Part shown: in pieces, positions 10,236-18,550 of the stretch
Position numbering within the stretch: the first letter of the stretch is position 1
Layout of the letters: each line of letters begins with the position of its first letter
Program-made: the position numbers and the translations under genes
Source: a bacterium
Lineage (GTDB): Bacteria; Cyanobacteriota; Vampirovibrionia; Gastranaerophilales; Gastranaerophilaceae
Assembly (NCBI GenBank): GCA_017467605.1
Contig: JAFUSQ010000002.1
Location: 1-48,027, forward strand
DNA length: 48,027 bases
Reading direction: 5' to 3'
The notes under the pieces: generated by a model
Seen by the model: the letters and a program-made list of their open reading frames with translations, nothing else
Told to the model about the DNA's origin: nothing
Databases searched by the model: none

Positions 10236-10264
10236 ATTATAGTTAGATATCTAACTATTGTCAA
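10236..10264 (-). promoter_or_regulatory. Consensus promoter of marR with operator in the spacer, leaderless
   Basis: On the minus strand: TTGACA (10259-10264), 17 bases, TATAAT (10236-10241), then six bases to the ATG at 10229. Positions 10239-10258 read ATAGTTAGATATCTAACTAT, a perfect 20-base palindrome filling the spacer and overlapping the -10. A MarR dimer bound here would block polymerase directly. The expected start point is the A of the ATG. Confidence 0.85.
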
Positions 10265-10366
10265 TATGTATTTATATTTATTTAATAAATGAATATAAAT
10301 TTTTTGTTTTTGTTATCATTAGACTATTAGCGTTTATTAGTAGAATTATTCAGATAATTGATAATT

Positions 10367-11086
10367 ATGATAGTAGATGACAAATATAAAAATTCTGTTG
10401 TTAATTTTGAAGCCATTAAATACAGAACTTTTAATGACATAAAAGTTCCGTCAAAGTTTAGGGCATTACTTTATGATAAAAATCATTCTGTTGATTGTTT
10501 TGTAAGTTCTCAAAAAGACAATGAAGATATTTGTATAAGTGTTTTAAACAAGAATTTTGAAGAACTTGGTATGGGAAGATTTAATGTTGATGAAAATACT
10601 TTGTGTGCTTCTTCTATAAATAGTTTTTCAGGTTTGAAGGGTGTCGGGTCTATTTTGCATCTTAGTCAAATTATTTCAATGCTTGAAAACAATATAGATA
10701 AAATAAAACTTTTTTCATTAGGTAATGCAATTCCTTTTCATAGCAAATTTATGTTTAAATCAGCTATAAATAGCAGAATTGAACTTGTTGATTTTTTAGT
10801 AGAGGAGATTTTATTAAAAATAAAAGATAATCCAAAATATTCTTATATTGTCGGAAATATTGAACAATGGTTCAGAAAAAAGAATTTATCCGATAGTGAA
10901 AAAATCCTTCAAGGTAATGCACTTATTGATGATTATCTTAAAATTGCTTCTCGGCAAAAAGATAGTGATAAAACGGATATAATATCCGATATTGCTATGG
11001 TTTTGGAAAGAAAAACAGTTTTAGAGCAAAAAGAATATTTTAATCCTTTGCTTAAAAAATTTGGAATAGATTATCAAATACGATAA
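10367..11086 (+). CDS. Uncharacterised protein with GNAT-like acetyltransferase region
   Basis: I do not recognise a named family with confidence. The roughly 239-residue product has a central stretch GLKGVGSILHLSQIISMLEN, like the acetyl-CoA loop and helix of GNAT acetyltransferases (R/Q-x-x-G-x-G/A type). It is followed by FSLGNAIPFHSKFMFK, which resembles the GNAT ending A-x-x-F/Y-x-x-x-G-F with Lys/Met in place of Gly. The C-terminal third is helical and charged. I chose the ATG at 10367; an in-frame TTG at 10358 is possible. No ribosome-binding site is visible for either. Divergent from marR and convergent with the methyltransferase gene. Confidence 0.55.
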   Translation: MIVDDKYKNSVVNFEAIKYRTFNDIKVPSKFRALLYDKNHSVDCFVSSQKDNEDICISVLNKNFEELGMGRFNVDENTLCASSINSFSGLKGVGSILHLSQIISMLENNIDKIKLFSLGNAIPFHSKFMFKSAINSRIELVDFLVEEILLKIKDNPKYSYIVGNIEQWFRKKNLSDSEKILQGNALIDDYLKIASRQKDSDKTDIISDIAMVLERKTVLEQKEYFNPLLKKFGIDYQIR

Positions 11087-11088
11087 AA

Positions 11089-11970
11089 TTAAACTTTTTG
11101 GAATACGAAAATATATTCATGAGTAAATATGCTAAACCCGCCAGCTAAAGCTCTATAACGCCATAAGTTTGCAGTTTTACCCTTACCTCTTTCGTTACCT
11201 TGAATATCTTTTACTATTGTTGATTTTAGTACAAAACCTAATTTTCTCATTCTGTTCATACATTCAAAACCGAGTGGTTGAACTTCCGAATTTTTGTAAC
11301 TGTCGCCGATAATCAGGCATGCAAAACGTCCTTTTTCCAATAAATCGTAACCGTTTTTAGCAACTTTTTCAAAAAGGTCGTAGAATTCTTCTGTTGATGC
11401 ACAATTAGATAAATCTTCTTTTTTATCGGAAAATTTTATAATATCATCATACGGCGGGTGAAGCATTAAAAATTGAGCTTTTTCTTCCCCCATAATTTCG
11501 AGTCTTGCTTTAACTTTCTCAACTGCCAAATCTGATGCAGAATCAGCACATATTATATTCACATCAGTAACAAGCTGTTTTGGAGTAAATTTTTCAGAAA
11601 CACTTTCAGCAAGTTCATCTTTCAATTCTACACCAATACAACGTCTGTTCATATTTATAGCTTCAATTCCTGATGTTCCTGAACCGAAGAACAAATCAAG
11701 AACTACATCATTTTTCTTTGTATAACGTTCGTACATTTGTTGAGCAATTTGCGGAATATAATTTCCGTGATATTCGTTAGAATGTCCATTTTGCTTCAAT
11801 CGTGAAGGGAATTGCCACAATGTGCCGGTTAATATATGTCCGTAATCCCTCCAATTTTTGAGGTTTATATCGCTATATTTGGTTGTTTTTACATTTTGCT
11901 CTTTTACAATTTGTAAATCAGCCTGTTTTTTAGGTTTTAATTTTAAATTTGATAATGCTTTTCTAACCAA
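11089..11970 (-). CDS. Orphan DNA methyltransferase (N4/N6 amino-methyltransferase class)
   Basis: SAM-dependent methylase of 293 residues. Motif I (AdoMet binding) is DLFFGSGTSG at residues 92-101, with the following acidic strand RCIGVELKDE. Motif IV is HPPY at 171-174, a variant of the DPPY catalytic motif of N6-adenine/N4-cytosine methylases with His for Asp. Motif I precedes IV, as in alpha or gamma subclasses. No restriction endonuclease or specificity gene is adjacent, so it appears solitary. The target base and site cannot be deduced; an RNA target is not excluded. It is divergent from mutL across a 188-base gap containing a dispersed repeat. Confidence 0.8.
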   Translation of the reverse strand: MVRKALSNLKLKPKKQADLQIVKEQNVKTTKYSDINLKNWRDYGHILTGTLWQFPSRLKQNGHSNEYHGNYIPQIAQQMYERYTKKNDVVLDLFFGSGTSGIEAINMNRRCIGVELKDELAESVSEKFTPKQLVTDVNIICADSASDLAVEKVKARLEIMGEEKAQFLMLHPPYDDIIKFSDKKEDLSNCASTEEFYDLFEKVAKNGYDLLEKGRFACLIIGDSYKNSEVQPLGFECMNRMRKLGFVLKSTIVKDIQGNERGKGKTANLWRYRALAGGFSIFTHEYIFVFQKV

Positions 11971-11993
11971 AATAGCCTCCGATGTAACAGTTG

Positions 11994-12056
11994 TCTTTCT
12001 GAATTTAATTCAGAATCTATCTTTATATAGACTTTGAAACGATTTCAGGGTGACAA
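11994..12056. repeat. Dispersed palindromic repeat, TCTGAA..TTCAGA family
   Basis: GTCTTTCTGAATTTAATTCAGAATCT at the left and ACTTTGAAACGATTTCAGGGTGACA at the right form the two arms of a palindromic element between the divergent methyltransferase and mutL genes. Related arms are seen at 19169-19194, 40861-40890, 16985-17010 and 44440-44470, so it is a dispersed family. No coding function. Confidence 0.6.
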
Positions 12057-12158
12057 AACTTGCCTTTATATTTCAATGTTATAAAAATGTTTCAAATTTG
12101 TAATCAAACATTTAGATGATTTTGTGTTTGAGATAGATTGAACTTAAGGGAGATTTAT

Positions 12159-13961
12159 ATGGCAAGAATTAGGCAATTATCCAGGCATTTAATAAATCAA
12201 ATCGCAGCGGGTGAAGTAATTGAACGTCCTGCTTCTGTTGTAAAAGAATTGACAGAAAATTCAATTGATGCCGGTGCAACAAAAATAAGTATTGAAATTA
12301 GTAACGAATGTCGTGATATTAGGGTTGCTGATAATGGCTGCGGGATTCATCCTGATGATATTATGCTTGCTTTTTCAAAACACGCTACAAGTAAATTACA
12401 AGAAGATGAAGATTTGTTTGACATTCATACTCTCGGATTTCGCGGAGAAGCTCTTGCAAGTATTATATCCATTTCAAAATTAACTTGTACGACAAGAACA
12501 AAAGATTTTGAAACAGGTACAAAGGTTAAATGTGAGAATTCAGAAGTTTCAAAAGTTGAAACAGGATGTGCTATAGGAACAATTATGGATATAAAAGATT
12601 TATTCTATAATGTTCCTGTTCGTTTAAAATTTTTAAAATCTTCAAATACCGAGTTTTCGTATATTCAAGAAATTGTTCAGTCTATTGCACTTTCTCACCC
12701 TGAAGTATCCGTTGAATTAAAAAAATTTGGGAAAACTGTTTTAAAGACCACAGGTCAGGGCAATTTGACCCAAACGATTAAGGAAGTTTATTCTTCTGAT
12801 GTTGCAAATAATTTAAAAGAAGTTTTGAAAACAGATGAACTTTCAGGTTTAAAAATCAGCGGTTTTGTAAGTAAACCTGATTATTCCCGTTCAAGCAAGA
12901 AAAACTATCATATTTATATAAATTCAAGAACTGTGAAATGCCCTATTTTTCAAAAGGCTATTGATACAGTTTATAAACATTTAACTGCGAATAACAAATA
13001 TCCGTTTGTTGTTTTAAATTTAGAAATTCCGACTGATGAAGTTGATGTTAATGTTCACCCGACTAAAAAAGAAGTTCGTTACAAAAATCCGAATCAAATA
13101 TTTAATTTTATCTATACGGCTGTTCAGGGCGGACTTTCTAATTATGTAGAGAAAAATGTTGTTCCTATGGCAAAACCTGTCGCATCTGAAAATTCTGAAA
13201 ATGTTTGGCATACAACTTTTGAAACTCAAAATTCTCCGGAAGTCCTTAAATTTCCTCAAAAACAGGCAGAATTTTATGTTGATAAAGATTCAGATACAAT
13301 GTATATACCAAATTCTGTTTTGGAAAAATTTGAAAATAATCCTATAAATACTGAAAAACCTCAGCAAAAACAAATTTTTACCCCTCAAAATCAAGAGCCA
13401 GAAATTCAAGATAATATAATCGGACAATATCACGACACATATATTTTAATCGATACTGAAGAAGGTTTGGAAATTGTTGATCAGCATATCGCTGAAGAAC
13501 GTTATATTTATGAAAAATTAAAATCAGAAAAAAATATTATTTCTCAAATGTTATTTGTTTCAGATGTAATAGAAATTTCAGCAAGTGAAGTTGAATTAAT
13601 TAAAGAAAATATCGATAAATTTGAACGTTACGGATACGGAATAGAATTTTTGAGTGATACAGAATTGATATTCAGAAAAGTTCCGCAACTTTTGTCTAAA
13701 GTAAACCCTAAAGATATTATTGCAGATATAATCGAAAATCTTGAAGGGGACAGTATAGATAATATTGAAGAAAAAATACTTATAACAACATCTTGCAAAG
13801 CTTCTGTTAAAGCAAATACGAAATTATCAATCTGGCAAATGCAGGATATTATAAAAAGATGGCGGACAACAAAAATGCCATATACTTGTCCGCATGGCCG
13901 TCCGATTTCAAAACTGATACCACATAAAGAGCTTGCCGGATTCTTTCAAAGAAATAAATAA
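12159..13961 (+). CDS. mutL: DNA mismatch repair protein MutL (endonuclease type)
   Basis: Mismatch-repair ATPase and nicking endonuclease that couples MutS recognition to strand removal. N-terminal GHKL ATPase motifs are intact (NQIAAGEVIERPASVVKEL, DNGCGI, TLGFRGEAL). The C-terminal half has the endonuclease site DQHIAEERYIYE starting at residue 441 (the family DQHAX2EX4E with Ile for Ala), SCKASVKA, CPHGRP and a final FFQR. These identify the nuclease-active type of species without MutH. I prefer the ATG at 12159 because AAGGGAG lies just before it; an upstream TTG at 12138 would add seven residues. 600 residues, normal length. MutS is not in the window. Confidence 0.96.
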   Translation: MARIRQLSRHLINQIAAGEVIERPASVVKELTENSIDAGATKISIEISNECRDIRVADNGCGIHPDDIMLAFSKHATSKLQEDEDLFDIHTLGFRGEALASIISISKLTCTTRTKDFETGTKVKCENSEVSKVETGCAIGTIMDIKDLFYNVPVRLKFLKSSNTEFSYIQEIVQSIALSHPEVSVELKKFGKTVLKTTGQGNLTQTIKEVYSSDVANNLKEVLKTDELSGLKISGFVSKPDYSRSSKKNYHIYINSRTVKCPIFQKAIDTVYKHLTANNKYPFVVLNLEIPTDEVDVNVHPTKKEVRYKNPNQIFNFIYTAVQGGLSNYVEKNVVPMAKPVASENSENVWHTTFETQNSPEVLKFPQKQAEFYVDKDSDTMYIPNSVLEKFENNPINTEKPQQKQIFTPQNQEPEIQDNIIGQYHDTYILIDTEEGLEIVDQHIAEERYIYEKLKSEKNIISQMLFVSDVIEISASEVELIKENIDKFERYGYGIEFLSDTELIFRKVPQLLSKVNPKDIIADIIENLEGDSIDNIEEKILITTSCKASVKANTKLSIWQMQDIIKRWRTTKMPYTCPHGRPISKLIPHKELAGFFQRNK

Positions 13962-14168
13962 TTAGACAAAAAGATTTATATCAACATTTAAAATTTTTGC
14001 AATTTTTGCCACCAAAAAAAATTTTGGGTGTTGTAGGCCGTTTTCTATAAGGCTTACAGTTCTTGGGGAAACTCCCAAAAGTTCTGCAAGTTGTTCCTGC
14101 GAATAATCGTTCCTTATTCGCTCAATTTTAACATTTTTGCCAAGTCTTTTTAATTTTTCCTCAAGCAT
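13962..14168 (-). CDS. Small XRE-family HTH regulator (cassette 1)
   Basis: About 68 residues: nearly a bare helix-turn-helix, with YSQEQLAELLGVSPRTVSLIENG as the HTH core and a C-terminal helix ending INLFV. The start at 14168 is an ATG; an upstream TTG at 14190-14192 would add eight residues. It converges on mutL with the stop codons abutting and diverges from the prepilin gene at 14294, 125 bases away. It is inferred to be a local repressor acting on the shared intergenic region, which carries an inverted repeat. No sensing domain is visible. Confidence 0.85.
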   Translation of the reverse strand: MLEEKLKRLGKNVKIERIRNDYSQEQLAELLGVSPRTVSLIENGLQHPKFFLVAKIAKILNVDINLFV

Positions 14169-14241
14169 ACAAACATGATAAATTCTTGACAAATATTATT
14201 CCATATAATAAACTTATTCTACATAGAAGTAAACTTCATGA

Positions 14242-14257
14242 ATATTAATCTTAATAT
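14242..14257. promoter_or_regulatory. Inverted repeat, candidate operator of cassette 1
   Basis: ATATTAATCTTAATAT: seven-base arms around TC, between the divergent XRE gene and prepilin gene. A second, shorter inverted repeat (GAAGT AA ACTTC, 14226-14237) lies just to its left. The AT-rich arms could arise by chance, so this is only a candidate binding site. Confidence 0.4.
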
Positions 14258-14293
14258 CATAATATAACAAGAATAATACAAGGAGAAGATTAT

Positions 14294-15031
14294 ATGGAAA
14301 CATTGGATAATAAAGCAGAATGTAGGTTAGACTTTAGTCTACCTGTTAGGGAAAAGAAGGCGGGGTTTACGTTAGCAGAAGTTTTGATTACTATAGGCAT
14401 AATCGGGGTTGTGGCAGCGTTGACTATTCCAAATTTAATAACCGCATACAAAAGACATGTGATTGCAAGTTCCCTTAAAAAAGGAGTTTCCGTAATAAAT
14501 CAAACAATAAAACAATCAGAAGCCGAAAACGGCGAGATGGAAACTTGGGACAAAACAACAACACAAGATGTATTTATAGATAAATATATAAGACCTTATA
14601 TGAAAATTTCTGCGACTTGCCCTGATGTAATTACAGATTGCGGGTATAAATATGTTAGTGGTAATAATGTTTGGAAATATTTAAATAATAAAAGTTATGT
14701 TAATCCAAATTTCAATAACCGAATTCCATTTCTCACAATGGATAGTATACTGTATACATTTGCATATGTTCAAACAGTGGGTCAATTAATCGACGATAAT
14801 AATAGAACAATATTTATAGATATAAACGGACCTAAAGGACCAAATCAATTTGGGCAAGATGTATTTATTTTGTACAGAAATGAAGAAGCGGATTCAGTTA
14901 TTCCGTATGGTGCAGATAAACCTATTGAAGAAGTTCAGCAGGATTGTTCTAAAACAGGCAGAGGTTTTTATTGTGCAAGTTTAATTTACCAAAACGGTTG
15001 GAACATTCCTAAAGATTATCCTATTTATTAG
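14294..15031 (+). CDS. Prepilin-like protein (cassette 1)
   Basis: Type IV pilin/pseudopilin-like protein of 245 residues. Predicted prepilin-peptidase cleavage is KKAG|FTLAEV after residue 24, with Glu at +5 and a hydrophobic helix GIIGVVAALTIPNLI that anchors the subunit before assembly. The globular part has DINGPKGPNQFGQDVF, a loop shared with other prepilins here, and a C-terminal CASLIYQNGWNIPKDYP. The ATG has a strong ribosome-binding site (AAGGAG). The leader is longer than the usual 6-10 residues and contains a palindromic DNA segment. It is divergent from an XRE gene. Role inferred: minor pilin, pseudopilin or surface adhesin. Confidence 0.88.
   Translation: METLDNKAECRLDFSLPVREKKAGFTLAEVLITIGIIGVVAALTIPNLITAYKRHVIASSLKKGVSVINQTIKQSEAENGEMETWDKTTTQDVFIDKYIRPYMKISATCPDVITDCGYKYVSGNNVWKYLNNKSYVNPNFNNRIPFLTMDSILYTFAYVQTVGQLIDDNNRTIFIDINGPKGPNQFGQDVFILYRNEEADSVIPYGADKPIEEVQQDCSKTGRGFYCASLIYQNGWNIPKDYPIY
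14321..14347. repeat. Palindromic segment inside prepilin leader codons
   Basis: The bases around TAGGTTAGAC TTTA GTCTACCTG form a hairpin (AGAC/GTCT plus flanking AGGT/ACCT) within the leader-coding part of the 14294 prepilin gene. It resembles the GTAGGTTGAGC-type segments at 42592-42640 between acpP and fabF. It is short, so family membership is tentative. Confidence 0.45.
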
Positions 15032-15048
15032 TTTGAGGTAAATATTTC

Positions 15049-15077
15049 TTGTCATTAATTTTATTTTTTAATAAAAT
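15049..15077 (+). promoter_or_regulatory. Promoter of holA, leaderless
   Basis: TTGTCA (15049-15054), 17 bases, TAAAAT (15072-15077), then six bases to the holA ATG at 15084. No Shine-Dalgarno is present. The geometry predicts transcription starting at the A of the start codon. Confidence 0.65.
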
Positions 15078-15083
15078 ACTACT

Positions 15084-16055
15084 ATGATTTATTTTTTCTA
15101 CGGGGACGAAGAATTTAATCTTTCCAAAGAAGTTAAAAAATTTAAGGATAAACTTGATAAAAACTTTATTGAAATGAGTTTTAAATCATATGAAAACCCA
15201 AAATTTCCCGATCTTTTAGCCATATTGAAATCTCAGCCTATGATGTTTGGGAAAATGCTTATTTTAATAAATTGTCTTAATTATTTTAGTTCTAAAAAAG
15301 CTGATGATAAGGGTTTTGATGATAAACAGCTCGAAGAAATTAAACAAGCTTTAGACAATTGTAATGAAAATCTTGATATAATTTTTGCTGCACAAATTCC
15401 GCCGGATAGTCAGAAAAAAATCGATAAACGTAAAAAATTATTTAAATTATTAGCAAAATATAACTCACAAGAATTCCTGCAAATTCCGTCATACAAAACT
15501 GCTGAATTAGAAGCTTGGATTAAGCAGCAAGCAAAGGCAAAAAAATTAAAAATTACTGATGAAATTGCTTCAAATATTCTTATTCAAATAGGTTCAAACC
15601 TTAGAATGCTTGATTCTGAACTTGAAAAATTGAAAATTTATGCCGGCGAAAATGCAGTTACAAAAGATATGGTTAAAGAAATTTGTGTAACAAACGAAGA
15701 TTTATTTGTTTTTGCCGATTATTTAATCAAAGGAAATATTTCAAAGGCATTGGAAGAATATCAAAAACTGCTTACAAAAAAACACCCGCTTGAAATTCTT
15801 TCGGTTTTGCACACACTTTTGCATAATAGTATTCAAATCAAAGCATATTCATCAAAATATTCACCTGATGAGATTTCTAAAATGATAAATATGCACCCAT
15901 ACAGGGTTAAATTGGAAATTCAAAAATTAAAAAATGTTTCATTAAAAAGTTTGGTAAAATTAAAAGAAAATCTTACAAATGCGGAATATAAAATAAAAAC
16001 AGGGCAATCTTCCCTTGAAACGGATAAAGAGGTGGAATATGCCTTATTACAATAG
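15084..16055 (+). CDS. holA: DNA polymerase III subunit delta
   Basis: Clamp-loader wrench subunit that opens the beta sliding clamp during replication. The 323-residue protein starts MIYFFYGDEEFNLSKEV, typical of HolA, with the P-loop-like position altered. It has the middle domain LKITDEIASNILIQIGSNLRMLDSELEKLKIY and the C-terminal collar domain HPLEILSVLHTLLHNSIQIK, all in family order. It overlaps holB by 17 bases. Its promoter sits just downstream of the cassette 1 prepilin gene, so it is transcribed independently of that gene. Confidence 0.93.
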   Translation: MIYFFYGDEEFNLSKEVKKFKDKLDKNFIEMSFKSYENPKFPDLLAILKSQPMMFGKMLILINCLNYFSSKKADDKGFDDKQLEEIKQALDNCNENLDIIFAAQIPPDSQKKIDKRKKLFKLLAKYNSQEFLQIPSYKTAELEAWIKQQAKAKKLKITDEIASNILIQIGSNLRMLDSELEKLKIYAGENAVTKDMVKEICVTNEDLFVFADYLIKGNISKALEEYQKLLTKKHPLEILSVLHTLLHNSIQIKAYSSKYSPDEISKMINMHPYRVKLEIQKLKNVSLKSLVKLKENLTNAEYKIKTGQSSLETDKEVEYALLQ

Positions 16056-16941
16056 TGAACTTCTAGAAAAATATCCGAAATTATTGGATTATTTTACAAA
16101 AGGAATATCTGACGATAATAAAAATATAAGTCATTGTCTTTTGTTTTGGGGGCGGGATATTTCTTCGCAATGTGCTTTAGCATTGGAAATAGCCAGATTA
16201 TTAAATTGTACAAAAGACAAAACTCCTAATTGTGATTGTTTGAATTGCAAATGGATAAAAGAGCAAACTCACCCTGCCGTCAAAATCTATACAAGACTTG
16301 ATTTTAAAGAAGGTTCGTCAACTGATGATGACGAGTCAACAAAGGGTAAAAAAAATATAAATATTAATCAGGCAAAAGCTATTATAAATGAGCTTTCCGT
16401 AACAAGTGATTATCATAGAGTTTATATTTTCTGCGACAGAGATGAAGATGGAAATTTATTACCGCTAAATCAAATAAATTTTCCGGAAGCAACTTCTAAT
16501 GCTTTATTAAAAACATTTGAAGAACCGCCCCAAAATACAACTTTTATATTTTTAACAAATGATAAAACTGATATAATTTCGACTGTTGTTTCAAGAGCGC
16601 AGGCATTTTTTGTTCCGGCATCTGATAATGAGCAAGAGGATTATAATTTAGTAGAAAATATTATTTCAGATTATTGGATGCTCGAACGTAATCAAGTTTT
16701 GGAATTTGAAAATAATTTGTATAAATTGATTTCAGAAAATGAACCCAAAGAAATTTTTACTCAAATTCAAAATTATATTCTTGCAACAATTAAAGCAAAT
16801 TCTGAAAATAAGCCTCTTTTTTATAGGTTAAAACAAGATATGGAATTTGTAGAAGATGCAAAACGTCAAATTTCATTAACTCCTTCTATGAATATTCAAA
16901 ATGTTGTTGAGAATTTGGCTTTTAAAATGATTTTGAAGTAA
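16039..16941 (+). CDS. holB: DNA polymerase III subunit delta prime
   Basis: Clamp-loader subunit of the AAA+ superfamily, 300 residues from the ATG at 16039, which has ribosome-binding site AGAGGTGG inside the end of holA. The Walker A region is degenerate (LLFWGRDISSQCALALEIA, no GKT/S), as in delta prime, which does not hydrolyse ATP. A zinc motif CTKDKTPNCDCLNC (CX7CXCX2C) is a spacing variant of the usual CX8CX2CX2C. The sensor region EATSNALLKTFEEPPQNTTFIFLT followed by STVVSRAQ is canonical, with SRA in place of SRC. Translational coupling to holA is implied by the 17-base overlap. Confidence 0.92.
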   Translation: MPYYNSELLEKYPKLLDYFTKGISDDNKNISHCLLFWGRDISSQCALALEIARLLNCTKDKTPNCDCLNCKWIKEQTHPAVKIYTRLDFKEGSSTDDDESTKGKKNININQAKAIINELSVTSDYHRVYIFCDRDEDGNLLPLNQINFPEATSNALLKTFEEPPQNTTFIFLTNDKTDIISTVVSRAQAFFVPASDNEQEDYNLVENIISDYWMLERNQVLEFENNLYKLISENEPKEIFTQIQNYILATIKANSENKPLFYRLKQDMEFVEDAKRQISLTPSMNIQNVVENLAFKMILK

Positions 16942-16944
16942 TTT

Positions 16945-17160
16945 AAGGTGACTATGTAGATGTTTCCACTAGAAATCGTCAAAACTGTCATGCTGAACTC
17001 GTTTCAGCATCTGAGAATTTTCAAAAGTGGACAGATTCCGAAACACCGAGTAGGAACAGAAAATTACGTTTCGCAAGCTCAACTAATTTTCTAGTCAGTT
17101 CGGAATGACATTATGATTGTCGTTTGGTTTATTTTTGTGGCAACTGCTATATCATTACCT
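16945..17160. repeat. Long dispersed repeat, copy 1
   Basis: This fills most of the 294-base gap between holB and plsY. It is a copy of the sequence at 44402-44606: positions 17033-17119 are identical over 87 bases to 44481-44567, and the flanks are recognisably similar. Ends are loosely inverted (AAGGTGAC and CATTACCT). Inside are nested hairpins: ATGCTGAA/TTCAGCAT at the left, and GAAAATTA/TAATTTTC within ATTCCGAA/TTCGGAAT. No open frame; a non-coding, possibly mobile or structural RNA element. Confidence 0.85.
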
Positions 17161-17235
17161 AATTTAAATATTAAGTATTTGCCTTGAAATATTATTATAT
17201 GATAGAATTTTGTCAAAAATTTAGGAGAGGGAATA

Positions 17236-17853
17236 ATGGATTACGCGGAAATATCACGACAAATTGCACTTGTTGCGGCAGTATCTTATTTAATAGGCTC
17301 AATTCCGACAGGTTACATAGTCGTAAAACTTTTTACAGGTCAAGATATAAGAACAATTGGTTCAGGCTCAACGGGAGCAACAAATGTAAAACGTGTTATG
17401 GGTAAAAAATGGTTCTTTACAGTAATGTTGTTAGATGCCTTAAAAGGAGCATTACCCGTAATCTTAACCGCAATGTTTGCAACCGCATTTTACGATTATG
17501 GGGTATTACCTGTTGTTGCGGCAATTTGTGTAATATTAGGACATAGCAAATCTGTATTTTTGAATTTTACCGGCGGAAAATCTGTAGCATCAGGAGTCGG
17601 AACACTACTTGCATTGAATTGGCAAGCAGGATTGATTATTGCAGGAATTTGGGGGATTGTAACTTGGATTTCTAAATATGTTTCTTTAGGCTCAATAGTT
17701 GCGCTTGCGTTGGCCCCTGTTATTATGTGGCTGTTGAACTCTCCAATAGCTTATGTTGTTTACGCACTACTTGCGGCAATATATGTTATTTATTTGCACA
17801 GAGAAAATATTAAACGTCTTAAAGCCGGCAGCGAAAATAAAGTCAGAGAATAG
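17236..17853 (+). CDS. plsY: Glycerol-3-phosphate acyltransferase, acyl-phosphate dependent
   Basis: Inner-membrane enzyme that makes lysophosphatidic acid from acyl-phosphate and glycerol-3-phosphate. It is the step after PlsX, which is encoded at 32901. All three PlsY loops are visible: GSGSTGATNVKR near the N-terminus, GHSKSVFLNFTGGKSVA in the middle, and KYVSLGSI near the C-terminus. It has 205 residues with five or more hydrophobic helices. Ribosome-binding site AGGAGAGGG. It faces the cassette 2 prepilin gene, one base away. Confidence 0.95.
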   Translation: MDYAEISRQIALVAAVSYLIGSIPTGYIVVKLFTGQDIRTIGSGSTGATNVKRVMGKKWFFTVMLLDALKGALPVILTAMFATAFYDYGVLPVVAAICVILGHSKSVFLNFTGGKSVASGVGTLLALNWQAGLIIAGIWGIVTWISKYVSLGSIVALALAPVIMWLLNSPIAYVVYALLAAIYVIYLHRENIKRLKAGSENKVRE

Positions 17854-17854
17854 T

Positions 17855-18541
17855 TTACCAAGGGTAATCTTTTGAAATTTTCCAATTATTTTTCACTATT
17901 ACTGCTGTACAGTTCCAGCCAACATAACGACCGTTTTCATTCGTTTTGGAGCATGCATAACTACCGGTATATAATTCGTTTAATTCATTAGTTTCATTCC
18001 AAGCTCTTATTCTATATTCACTATTTCTAAAATTTTGTGCATTAAAAACAAATATATCTTGTCCTATTCTGTTTGGACCCTGCATTCCATTTATATCCGC
18101 AAATAACCAAATATAATTATTTGGAGTATTGGGATAAAATGATATAATACGTCCATCTATCATTTCAAAACCACAAGTAGGAGCAATTGATTCATTGCCA
18201 TTTAAATTTTTCATTTTATATAATTCTTTTTGGATTTTAAAATTACCACCTTTAACAAAAGGGATAAAGTATGTTTCTACAAAACTTTTACAACCTTGAA
18301 TATTATTTTCTGATATTGGATATTCCCAGCCGGAAGCTTCTCCGTTTTCTACAACAGAAAGTCGAATAATGTTTTGCAAATCAGCATAAGTCTTTTTTAA
18401 TTGTTGTACAGTTTGGTGTTTTTGATAATTTGCAATTAAATTCGGAATAGTTATTGCTGCGACAACTCCGATTATACCAATGGTTATGAGTACTTCTGCT
18501 AATGTGAACGCTATACTCCGATTATATTTTATCCTGGTCAT
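17855..18541 (-). CDS. Prepilin-like protein (cassette 2)
   Basis: Prepilin-like protein of 228 residues with a short normal leader (11 residues) and cleavage expected at RSIA|FTLAEV. The residue before the cut is Ala, not the usual Gly; Ala is tolerated by some prepilin peptidases. The helix is GIIGVVAAITIPNLIANYQ. The mature part shares DINGMQGPNRIGQDIF and the ending CTAVIVKNNWKISKDYPW with the 14294 and 36027 products. Ribosome-binding site GGAG. It is divergent from an XRE gene across 158 bases that contain repeated TATATGATTA motifs. Confidence 0.88.
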   Translation of the reverse strand: MTRIKYNRSIAFTLAEVLITIGIIGVVAAITIPNLIANYQKHQTVQQLKKTYADLQNIIRLSVVENGEASGWEYPISENNIQGCKSFVETYFIPFVKGGNFKIQKELYKMKNLNGNESIAPTCGFEMIDGRIISFYPNTPNNYIWLFADINGMQGPNRIGQDIFVFNAQNFRNSEYRIRAWNETNELNELYTGSYACSKTNENGRYVGWNCTAVIVKNNWKISKDYPW

Positions 18542-18550
18542 TTTAACTCC

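Noticed and set aside
14186-14209. TTGACA and TATAAT between the cassette 1 genes as a promoter
   Set aside because: The spacer is only 12 bases, too short for a normal housekeeping promoter; I did not call it.
16942-17235. tRNA or other known RNA gene in the holB-plsY gap or other intergenic gaps
   Set aside because: No cloverleaf pattern with a T-loop GTTCRA stretch or CCA end was found; the structure is explained by the dispersed repeat.
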